From Eleginops maclovinus (taxonomy: Eukaryota; Chordata; Actinopteri; Perciformes; Eleginopidae): a stretch of 64,000 nucleotides of DNA. Shown here piece by piece: positions 12,453 through 22,826 of the stretch. Made by a program: the position numbers and the translations under genes. The stretch is from the NCBI RefSeq assembly GCF_036324505.1, contig NC_086350.1, positions 27,138,257 to 27,202,256 on the forward strand, given 5' to 3'. Under the pieces are notes generated by a model, which was not told the origin of the DNA, did no database searches, and was given only the letters and a program-made list of their open reading frames with translations. Numbering within the stretch: position 1 is the stretch's first letter; every line of letters begins with the position of its first letter.

Positions 12453-13075
12453 GCTGGCTGCAGCTGCACGGGCCTGTGGAGGATGACTGTGTGAGTGAGT
12501 GCTGGAAGTGGAGCTGGGGACTTGGCCAACCCTGGTAGTTTTAAACCACAGTCAGGGGCCACAGTTCCGCCCTTCTATCAGTGTCATCGAGGCCCCGCCT
12601 GCAGATAAACAAAAGATGATCAGCACTCCACCCGGGACAGTGTGTGGGTTACTCGCTTATTGAAACTATAGACCGTATATAAACACTGTCGATAACGAGA
12701 GGGCAATCGGTTCATGCGGAGGCCAGTAGGGCGCTTAAAATAGGAAATGCTACCATCTTGTGGATGATGCGCTTGTTGCAATATAACATGCCAACTACAC
12801 AGTTAAATTAGTAACTTTATGAAATAATTTCAGTCCATTTCCTTTCAATTATTTTAATTTTAACCCAACAATTTGAGTTTAAAGTAATCTTTCCATTGCA
12901 TTACTTCTCTTCCCCGCCCCACCAGCTCGCCCAGATGCTCCTACCACGCGCACCCGTCTGGGAAAATCCGTGCCACGTGACAATGTTTACTTTGTTCTAG
13001 ACAGCAACAGCCAGCTGCACGCCGTCCGCTGTGGCCTGAAATGTTTTAGTTACCTGACCAGTTAACCAGACACAG
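12453..13075. promoter_or_regulatory. Divergent promoter interval between the SDR-like gene and spata2l
   Basis: The two genes point away from each other with about 600 bases between the SDR start codon and a probable spata2l non-coding exon, which ends ACCAGACACAG at 13075 before donor GTGAGT. The interval is locally GC-rich and holds GCCACGTGAC (E-box CACGTG at 12974-12979), the site type bound by USF/TFE factors. There is no clear TATA box. Transcription start sites are not visible from sequence. Confidence 0.5.
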
Positions 13076-13896
13076 GTGAGTGTGTGTGTATCTAATGTGT
13101 ACATTAAAGCTTATACTTTGATCAAGTTTCAGTTGCCAGCTAACGTTAGCTTAGCTCTTCACTAGTAAGCATCTCTCTCGGTTTGAAATTTCATTCATCA
13201 TTTTAGTAATTTAATGTTGACTTGCGTTTTGACAAAAACACATACCTTTTTAACTATAGACAAAACTGTTTCCAAATCAACAAGAGTCACACTGTAATTC
13301 GGCATAATTCTTAAACTCTATGAAACTCTTATTCAAATGGTATTTTAACTTTTCGCTGTTACTTCCGGGGTCTTTCTCGAAGCATTAAAGAAGGTGGCCG
13401 GCGGAGGAAACAGTCCGATTTAATGTCGACCTTTCGTTGATCGATCGATTGTATGTCCGCCGAATTGAAGAGCAGCTGACATTTCTGAAGCAAAACGGTA
13501 TTTTATTAAGAATTCATTTAATTGTCTTGCAATTAAAAATACCAAAACGCAGCAGCTACAGGTAACCTAGCAAACTAGCTAGTCTCAGTGGAACAAGTTC
13601 AGCTAATGCTAACGTGCTGACAGTCCAGTATTGATTATTCTCACATGCTGTCATGGATGTAAGGCCAGTTATTCTCTGTGAGCGATTACTGTAGGTTTAA
13701 TCCATGACAATCAACACGTTGATTACGAAATACATGTTAACATTATTTTTTACTTTCACTTAGGCCAAGATGTCATAAGTTTTACTTTCGGTTTGTAATA
13801 CGTGTAATAATAAGTAAAATATCTTACTATTAAATGTTTCCACTATCTATATTATCCCTCAGAATCGCTATAATTAACTATAGCCATTCAACAGTA

Positions 13897-14345
13897 CCAG
13901 AGGTGGAAAGTAACTAAATACATTAAGTACTAAGTACTGTTTTTACATAGTTGTCCTTTACTTGAGCATTTCCATTTAATGATACTTTATACTTCTACTC
14001 CACTACATTTCAGAGTCAAATATTGTACGTTTTACTCCACCACACTTATTTTAACACTCACAGTTATTGTTCATCTAAAACAAATATACTTTATGCTGAT
14101 ATTGTGTATTATTGTTATTGGTGTTATTATTATTAATAATAATAACACCCATAATAATAAATTACTGTAAAAAGATGAATTCTAAGGAGTGCTTTTTTTT
14201 TACTCTTGATACTTGAAGTACATTTATCTGATAATTCTTCTGTGCTTTATATTATTTTGAAATGCGTCAATGTGCAGAATGAGTACTTCTACTTTGTGTA
14301 AGTTAAGTATATTTGGTTGCTTTTGTACCTTTACTTAAGTTACAT
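13897..14345. mobile_element. MITE of the ACTTAAGTAAAAGTA family
   Basis: Begins CAGAGGTGGAAAGTAACTAA and contains ACTTCTACTCCACTACATTTC and ACTTTTACTTAAGT-like words. Related stretches lie at 23160-23590, 28512-28830, 48019-51532 (split), 53905-54119 and 61871-62306. CAG-starting ends suggest a non-autonomous hAT-type family, inferred. It sits in the first spata2l intron. Confidence 0.6.
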
Positions 14346-14664
14346 TTTGAAATCCATATTTCTGATTTTAGAGGAGCTCCATGTTTACACACTTGTGCAA
14401 ACGGTACACCAGGGAGGCAAACAAAGAGACACATAAATACCTTTAGAAGAAAAGGAATATGAGGAGATAAAGCATGAGAGTTAGCATTAGTGCTACATTT
14501 TCCTGAAATCCTCCAGTTTGTCCTTTTGAACCAACCTGATTCTTTCAGGGTGGGGGGGCCTGACAAGTCATTAACCCATTCTGTACTGAAGGGGCTTCTG
14601 CTGTTAACCATGGTTATAGTAAAAAGCATTGCTGCTGTGGTTATTATGCTGTCAGAGTAGTCTT

Positions 14665-14670
<6 letters not shown>

Positions 14671-14760
<90 letters not shown>
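14671..14760. repeat. (GT)45 microsatellite
   Basis: About 90 bases of uninterrupted GT in the first spata2l intron, roughly 480 bases upstream of the first coding exon. Confidence 0.97.
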
Positions 14761-14762
<2 letters not shown>

Positions 14763-15253
14763 CTGGGTGCATAGCTCTAATGCAACATGTCTGTAGATCT
14801 GTTAAATCCTAAGGTTCCTTCTTTGGAGATTCTGCCACCAACCCCATCACCTACTTTAATTTAGCGTAAATTGTTACTTTTCATAGCCAAAGCCAGTGGA
14901 ATAACAAACCACTTTTATTAAGATTCCCTCTTTGTCACTTTATGATGCAGTTTCGCTTTTTTTTGTATGAATTTTAAGTTGTACTGTGTATGGTGACTGT
15001 TACTTTATCTAATTTGCCAGTGCCAAAGACTCATTTCCTTTATAATTGATTGGACAATTAAGTATTTTTATTATTTGAATCTGAAACTAAATTTGGTAAC
15101 TTCTAGTTACCAATGATCAAGGAAACATTTTAAACAATAGTTTGGATACACTTTTGTGGAAGCAGTTATTTTCCTTAAGAAGAGAGAACAAGTGCCAGAG
15201 TTTCATCTTTAATGTCAATGTTCTGTGTGTCTCCTCTCAGCTGAATAAAAGAG

Positions 15254-18200
15254 ATGAGCCTCTCCAGACAGCGAGCCGGAGACCTGGTGAGCATCTATGA
15301 TCAGAGTTTGGAGCAGCAGATCGTGGGTCGAGGCTCCAGCCTGGCCTGCGGAGATGAGGATCTGTGGAAGCAGGTGGAGGCCCTGCTGAAAGACGGAGAG
15401 GCTCAGGAGACACACTGCCTGGGTGTGGATCCACTGAGGGTGATGGAGGAGTCGCTCACAGCAACGGCCGGTGGGGCTGCGCGACTAAAAGCCAAAGCAG
15501 GGCTGAAGGGCCTGGCCAAAGCTTTTGAGGTCCTGGAGCAGGCGGCCCTGAACCTGTACCTCGGTCACTGGAGGGCTGAGTACAAAGTAATCAAGGTGAG
15601 AGCAGAGGAAACAATGGAGTCATGTAGATAATTTCAGACTTTTTGACATGGAATTCAAGCTTCAAGATTCAAAGGTTTATTCTGTGTGAGCGGGAGTCTA
15701 GTATTCAACATACATATCTCATCTTATTCTCCTTCTTCCGCTACAAATTTTGATATGCTACTCTAACTATTTTAACGTAGAACAAAACTTACAAGTTTAA
15801 ATGGTTCTCGAGACTATGGACTTTATTAGACTTATTGGATATTTTCTGATAGCTAGTACGGTTCTCACGTAGTCGTAGCTTACGTTTTGTGAAAATGTCA
15901 CACTGTTTCACATTTTATAATAGGTGTGTATGGGAGAGCTCGTTAAGACTTAGAGTTGGGGGGGGGGGGGGGGGACATCACAGCTTGAGGGGAGAGGAGC
16001 TGTAAAATCTTCAGAGTTGGCCACAATTTTCCCTCTTCATACATCATTTGGTGATCATAATGTAGGGAAATGTGTCGCAGTCGCACCGAAATGCTCATTT
16101 AATCAAAGGGACTTACACATATAGCAAACACAGAGTCCTCAGCTGTTCCTCTGGTATCCTAAATACTCTGGGGAGGATATTTAGCTGATTGGAGTTACAG
16201 TTTTTTTGCTCAGAAGCAATAATGCAGCACAATATTGTCAATTCATCCTCTGACAGGCTTTCTCTCGTTCACTGGCAGGGCGTTGCCGTGGAAACACTTT
16301 GATCTTTGAACACACCAGTTGGTCGTTAACTAAATCCAGTTCAGAAACAATGCAGGAATTACTGAACTGGGGGTAATGTTAGCATCGGGACGCGCACTCA
16401 AGTTCCAGTCACATAGTCAACACTTCTCAGAATTTTCTACTTGTCATATCATATCGTATTATTTCTTATTTTATGTTTCTTTATGATTATTAATACAGTG
16501 GTGCAGGAATGAGTCCACAGCTGGGAAATTAGTTAGCATTTTAGCACCTGGTGTTCCCCAGGCTGGAACTGAACAGTTTTTTGAAGGTCTCTTTGTTTAG
16601 AGGACTGAAATAAAGTTAACACAAGCTGAAGAGATTCCTATGTTTTGTTCAACGTCATAAAATACTTTAGTAGATACCCCACTGGTGAATGTCTTTTACG
16701 TGTTATTAAAAACAGCGTATGCTAAAGAATGACCAAATAAGCCTTCTAAACATCATCCCGCTGAACATTAGCCTCCTTTAGCTTAGCAGTTGTGCTGTGA
16801 AGTCATGTGACTGTGCTGTAGTTCCTTTAAAGAGTAATGGTAGCTTTTTACATCTGGCAACACCTCAAATATGAAAAAGTGGTGTTAATATGTGGAGATT
16901 ATTCTGCTGAACTGAATGTTTAAGTATCAGATCTTATTTTTTGCAATCTTCCAAAATCCAGTGAAGAAATCCCGTTGTTTTTTTTGGAGGGAGCTTTTGT
17001 GATGCTAACATCTGGGGTGTCCTACAAAAAATACTTCATCACTGCACCACTATATTCCTTTATTTTGTATTAGTCCATTATCTTTTTAATGCTGATAAGT
17101 GTGAAATATTTAATAGCACTAATGTCTTTCACATGCCAAATGAGGAAAGATAAATGTATGCGTTATTCTTGTGTTACAGCAGCAGTGTGTTCAGGCATAA
17201 CAAAATGTAAAAGTTGGAATAAAGTTATACATAATAATCATTAAAAAAAAAGCAAATATATACATATCTACAGAAGAAGAGATATACATCACAAAAACAA
17301 ATATTCTGGATCATTTAGAATTTTCTTTATCTACCAATATACTACAGCAGCAGAAATGTAGACATCACATATATAACATACAGCTCCAGAAAAAAACAAG
17401 AGACCACTGCAGCATTATCAGTTCCTCTGGTTTTACTATTTATAGACATGTCTTTGAGGTAAATGAATTTTATACATTTCTTTTTTCCTATAAACTACTG
17501 ACAACATTTCTCTGTGTTGGAATAGACACTGGAAAGGCTGCCATACATGTAGAGATACAGATTTAAGAAAAATGTGGAGTGGTCTCTTTCCGGAGCTGTG
17601 TTTAACATAGAATAGTATATAAATTAAAGTTGTGCAAAATATAAACTCTCTATTTTTTCCCAGATGTATTCCGGTATGTTCACCCACTACATCAAGCCGG
17701 TGATGTCCATGCCTCAGATAGAGGAGCTGTTCGGCCTGCTGGGGTACCAGCACAGCTCCCGGCAGGAGCAGCTGCGCCTGGCCCGGGTCTCTGCTGCCTC
17801 TGTGGACCACCTCCTGATTCTGTCCTGCGCCTTCTTCCTGGCTCGCTGCGAGTGTCGCCTCCTGCTGGCAGCTCTGGGGAGGCACGCTGGGGAGGCCCAG
17901 TGGGAGCTGGGGGTGGTGAGGGAGAGGCAGAGGGGACACTGCGTACAGGTATGTCTTTATCTTCTAATGGAGTCGTTCAGCTGTTGTGTTGACAGACATT
18001 GTATTTATGTTAGAGTAGTTCCCACAATTTCAGAGATATGTAATATTTCAGGGAAATAGGCATATAGTAGTGCTCTAGACGTGTCAAATATTTCCTTTCG
18101 ATGGACTGGTGCTGCCACAGAACTCTTAAATACCATCTTTCCATCTACCAGTTTGAACGAAGAGCTGAAAAACGAAATAATTTTTCTAGAATACAGATTT

Positions 18201-19416
18201 GAGTGAAGTGATCTTTAAATTGATTAATAATGATGTTATGATGAATAATAAAAGCCACATCACATAATTCAACATTTGTTTTGGATTATTGTTATATACA
18301 TAACACATATACCTATTATATACCTGATATTACACATCGCTAAACCATCATCAAGTTCTATTCCTGGAAAACATTAAACACATCCAAACTGAGGATTAAC
18401 TTTTCCATGCATCCCAACAGGTTGCCCTGGACAACACCCAGAAGAACCTGGATGTCAACCAGCAGTTTGACGGAGAAGGGGAGATAGATCTGTACACGGA
18501 TGAGCACAATAAAGGGGGGCGAAGGGAGACAGTTGTCACTGGCGACGAGAGTCCCCGTCCTTTAACCTGGATGACTCAGAGCAGTGCACCCACCCCCACT
18601 GTGAAAACATACAGCAACGGACTGGCGTCGTTGTCTTCCACGTCCCCCTCTCAGTCCGCCAGAGAGCAGGTCTGCGTCTCTACACTCAACTGCCAGCTAA
18701 GCAAGACCTCCCCCCTGGAGTCAGACACTTCCAGGAGCTCCTCAGCTGGCGGAAGGCAGGGCCCCCATCCCAGGTTTGACAAATTGGACTCACAGTCCCG
18801 CAGTCTGCAGTTAGACGTGAGTGGTTATCGCCACAGAGAGGCTGAAGCCGACCACAGCTGCATCTGCCTCCAATCTGCTCAGCTCTGCCTCAGAGTCTGC
18901 ACTGAATGCAACGCCTTGCACGACTCCGGCTGCACCATGATGGATCTCTGCTGCAAGCAGAAGCACCAGGTGGAGATTCCTGACAATACAACAAAAGAAT
19001 TGAGAGCTCCGTCTCCGCAGGGACAGAGCCTCAGAGTGAGTGATATGAGCGCATCGCTAACTCCCAGCAGCAACGCAGCCATGTCCTCCTTAGCCCTGCG
19101 TGATGAGCATAAATCAATAAGTCAATCTCTTCATCGGATCACTTACCATGACTGCTGCAACCTCGCCAAGCCGGACCCCCAGGTCCTGTGTCTCAGCTGC
19201 AGCGTCTTTCACTCTGGTTCTTGCAAAGGGATAAAGTTCTGCGAGATGGATCACGAGATCCGGCCCCTGGGCAAGTGCTCCTGCGGTAGGAAGTGCTTTA
19301 GGAACCCTCTGGTTCTGTGCAGATATTGTGGAAATGAGTATTGTAGCGATTGCTGGTACAGAAATCCTCTCACCTGCGGGTGTGGCCAGACCTTTGATGA
19401 GTCCTCTTCTGTGTGA
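15254..19416 (+). CDS. spata2l: Spermatogenesis-associated protein 2-like (SPATA2L)
   Basis: Coding exons 15254-15595, 17664-17948 and 18421-19416, all phase 0 with GT-AG junctions, give 540 residues (human SPATA2L is nearer 424). Residues 1-209 match the alpha-helical PUB domain of SPATA2/SPATA2L; GLKGLAKAFEVLEQAALNLYL aligns in memory with human SPATA2L LRGLARAFELLELAAVHLYL. In SPATA2 this domain binds the deubiquitinase CYLD, linking it to the linear-ubiquitin ligase subunit HOIP in NF-kB and cell-death signalling. EIDLYTDEH (Tyr234) resembles the SPATA2 motif that docks on HOIP. Residues from about 356 are rich in paired Cys/His, ending in CSCGRKCFRNP and CRYCGNEYCSDCW, a likely zinc-binding C terminus. 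A non-coding first exon probably ends at 13075. The start ATG lies just inside the first coding exon after CTCTCAG. Confidence 0.9.
15957..15974. repeat. Poly-G tract
   Basis: A run of about 17 G residues in the second spata2l intron, preceded by TTAGAGTT. Confidence 0.85.
17381..17598. mobile_element. Short Tc1/mariner-like MITE, 218 bp
   Basis: Left end CAGCTCCAGAAAAAAAC...AAGAGACCACT is answered by an inverted right end AGTGGTCTCTTTCCGGAGCTG. It is flanked on the left by TA and on the right by TG, compatible with a decayed TA target duplication. It ends about 65 bases before spata2l coding exon 2. A second, eroded copy lies at 8926-9096. Confidence 0.75.
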
Positions 19417-19858
19417 TTTGTAATTGAAAAGTATTGCACCAATCAGGCACAAATAGCAAAATCAGTGCCTTAAATCTGCATACTGTTCACAGAATCAAAA
19501 GAAAATCTAAACTGTGCCTTGCCACAGAACCGACATGTAGTACTGAGTGTGTCTGATTTTTCTATTATGGTCTTCTCTCTGAGACTCTCCACTCTTATCA
19601 TTCAGTTATTATGTAAGTGCCATATGAACCATAATCGCCATTTTGGAAGCGTTGTATATTGTCAAACAGGAAGTTGTGATACAGTTTGTGCTCTTTGGTG
19701 CCCAAATGTAATTTAGTGTCAAGCACAAGGATGTTTGCTCTTACACGTCTGCTGCCTGCACAGAAGAGTAAAAAAAAAAAGGTCAAAGAGCCAGTTGTCT
19801 GTGTGATGTTTTCATGAGACAGGAGGAACAAACTTTGGTGAAAGTGGAGTTATGTACC

Positions 19859-19864
19859 AATAAA
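19859..19864 (+). terminator. Candidate poly(A) signal of spata2l
   Basis: AATAAA about 440 bases after the stop codon at 19416, followed within 50 bases by GT-rich sequence. Confidence 0.6.
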
Positions 19865-20119
19865 ACTCTGGAAAAGTACTGGCTCAGACATTGACTCTTT
19901 ACATACACTGATCAAGCCCTTTGTTTATAACATTGAAAATATCCAAACGTTTTTATTTTATTCCTGCTGAGCATTCTGCTGTCTGCCCCTAAAGTAGCGA
20001 CCACTTTCGTCCACGCAAGATAAGACTACAACCCATAGCGCCAGATTGTTAAAAGACATAAGGACAACCTGTTTGGAAGACATTGAAAAGACACGGTTCT
20101 TAAGGTTATATTTTTAATA

Positions 20120-20930
20120 TTTAGGGAGGGAACATCAAGGGATCCATCCATCCTGACACACTAAAAGAAAACAGAAAACAGACACATCTCTAAAAGTACA
20201 CCCTGCTCCGTTAAAGAAAAACATTTCTTTAAAGAAAAACACTAGTACAATCATGGACATTAAAACAATCATAAATAAAAAAAATAGGCAAAAGGCATCT
20301 GTGTGACGCTGCTATGATTTGTTAATTAGTGCAATAGCTGCTGGGATAAAGCAGGTTTTCTACCGCTTGGTTCTACTCTTTGGGACAACTAACCTCCGGA
20401 CCCAAGGAAGAAGCTTAAACTCTGAGTGCAGAGGGTGAGGGTCATCGTCTACTATGGAGCTGGATAACCACTGTAACTGCCTGAGGTACAGGGTCTCCAG
20501 GTTCAGCTGTGGCTCACCAATCTGTCTGCTTGACCACTTTATAATCTGATTAAGTGTTTCTGCTCTTTAAAGTCAGGTTACCAAACCGTGACATTAATGA
20601 AAAAGACAGAATTGACTCGATAAAAGCACGATAAAACATAATCATCATGGTTCTGTCAATGTTAAAATAGGACAGTATCCTAAGACAGTACAAACGCCTG
20701 TGCCTACTCTTGCACACAGCTTCACAGTTTGGATCAGAGCCCAATTTAGAGTCAATAATTGTCCCAAGATATTTGTATGATTGCAAGAATTCTACTGTCT
20801 GATATGCGATTGCTAAGACTTCATGTATGTGGGGATGTCTTCTAAAATCAATTATCATGTCCTTGGTTTTACTTGTGATCAGCTGTAGATAGGACTCCTA
20901 ACCACCTGACAATGTCGTCATTTTCATGTC
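20120..20930 (-). mobile_element. LINE fragment A, 3' part (jockey/L2-like RT end)
   Basis: The minus strand encodes TKDMIIDFRRHP, then LQSYKYLGTIIDSKL, HRRLYCLRILSYF and MFYRAFIESILSFSLM, the conserved stretch after the YADD box of jockey/L2-type reverse transcriptases. Frames are broken. Its upstream part seems to continue at 21720-21990, with fragment B between. Confidence 0.75.
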
Positions 20931-21719
20931 ATTTATTTATTTAAAGGACAGTGCACATTGATCAACATTTCTGTAAATGTGCCAGTGTTAGCCAGCAGGC
21001 TCATTTTCAACTGTAGTCCTTTGGCAAGATGTTCGAATAACCACACAAACCCAAGAGAAATAAAAACATAACTAAAAAACTAACTACACACAGCAACATA
21101 CAACAACACAACAATAAATAGGAACATGCAAACAGATTCAATACTATCATACTATGCAGTTAACATTTCACATTTTTGATTGCTTAAAAGCCTGTTCTTA
21201 AAGAGCGGTTAAATGTGTGATAGGAGGTGCTATTCCTTATCTGTATTGGTATTGTGTTCCAAAGTAAGGAAGCCCTTACAGAGAAGCACTGTTTACCAAA
21301 GGAACTGGACCTAAGAGGGACTACACAATCCCCTCTTAGGGCAGACCTTGTAGTTCTGCTGTTTGGGTTTTTCTGCTGTATAAAAGTGCAGAGTGGTGGG
21401 GGAGCCTTGCCATTCATAATCTTAAAAATGAGACATGCATCAGTGTGTTTTAAAGGATTTCCCCAGCTGAGCAGGTTATGTTTGTCCAGATTTTGCAATG
21501 GTGGTATAGCTTAGATTGTCAGTCCAAACCTTTGAGAGCTTGTTTATGAAGTGATAGGATAGGCTTTAATGTTGTGCTATTCTCCTGGGTCCAGCTGGCC
21601 ATACAGTATGTGAGGTGGGGAATGATCATGGCAGTCATATAGAGTTTGCTATAGGTGTTGTCAAACAGTTCCTTATATATCTGAAGTTTGCTAGATGGTA
21701 TTTAGTTATTTGGATTGAC
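20931..21719 (-). mobile_element. LINE fragment B, 3' end, apparently inserted into fragment A
   Basis: The minus strand encodes HTDACLIFKIMNGKAPPPL and FSVRASLLWNTIPIQIRNS, a typical LINE C terminus, preceded by HLTYCMASW. It ends in a short AT-rich tail (AAATAAATAAATGA on the minus strand). Both sides continue as pieces of another LINE, so this copy is probably an insertion. I found no convincing target-site duplication. Confidence 0.65.
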
Positions 21720-21990
21720 AGGGTCGTGGCTGCGCTCATTATCCTGGAGCCTACTAACAATTAGTCATCTGCATACTTTAAAATAGTCCTATTTTCCCGC
21801 CTACTCTGACACATATTAGTGTAGTATAAATAATAATGGAGAAAGGACACTTCCTTGGAGGAGCCAACTTGATCAGATAGGATCCCATTCATCCTCACTC
21901 GTTGTGTTCTATTGGTTAAAAAATCAAGAATCCAGCCCATACGATTATTGCTTATTTCAATCGTTCTAAAAGGCTCACACTTTATTTGAG
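21720..21990 (-). mobile_element. LINE fragment A, RT catalytic region
   Basis: The minus strand encodes WILDFLTNRTQRVRMNG, then a YADD box near 21770 and LQDNERSHDPV. These are the RT core motifs expected just upstream of the piece at 20120-20930. Several frame breaks make it a pseudogene. Confidence 0.65.
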
Positions 21991-22545
21991 GTTTTCCTCT
22001 GGATTTTCGCCAGTGTGGAAAACAATTTGACTCTGATTATCCACACAGGCCGATCAAGACAGACAGGTCGAAGATAAGATGTTGGATCAGATTGTTTTAA
22101 AAGACTTCTGAAGTGGCTTTTAGAAAAGCATTGGAAGTAAGATACACCACTACAGAACCATTTCACAACAATGCGTCATTTTGAGGTTTCACACTCTTTC
22201 TACCAACTCGAATGTGTACACACACACACACACTTACTTAAAATGTTCTAAGCATCAGGAGTGATCTTTCAAAAACCAAAAAAATAAAGACATCCTTCAC
22301 CTCCTGTTGTTCCTGGTCATGTCCGGGACATGTCCCAGTCCCTGTCCGACTCGATAGTGGAAGTGGATTCAACCAGTTTCTATTCTCATGTAAAACCAGT
22401 AGAACGACTGGAGTTAGACAAAAGGCAGTAACCGCTCTATTCTATCCCTGATTCCTTAGTATCACAGCTGTATTTATTCATTGAGATGCTGGCAGACATT
22501 TATGATTCATTCATTTCATTTTAATCACGAACACATCACAATCTC
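21991..22545. other. Intergenic, nothing recognised apart from a short CA tract
   Basis: No exon-like or transposon structure was recognised. A short (CA) tract lies near 22218-22231. The 3' UTR of pdf probably begins at the hexamer at 22546. Confidence 0.4.
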
Positions 22546-22551
22546 TTTATT
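22546..22551 (-). terminator. Candidate poly(A) signal of pdf
   Basis: TTTATT on the plus strand is AATAAA on the minus strand, about 280 bases past the pdf stop codon. Confidence 0.55.
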
Positions 22552-22826
22552 CATAAGTTACACCGGAGGTCCAGAGACAATGAATCTGCAGGACCGTTGC
22601 TCTTTTTGTCCTGCAGCTTCTAGCATCTCAAACAGAGGTTAGAGTCATTTACAGTGATGTTGACCCAACTTCAATCCTCGATCACAAACCAACTGGTATC
22701 CCTTTCTGCCTGTCAGGAGACAGTTCACATGAAAGATGGCGCAGACGCAGCAACAGTGTAGGGGGTGGAGTCGGATCATCGCCTGTCTTCAGCTCCTCAG
22801 AGGAGGTGTTTGTGTCCTGAGGATCG

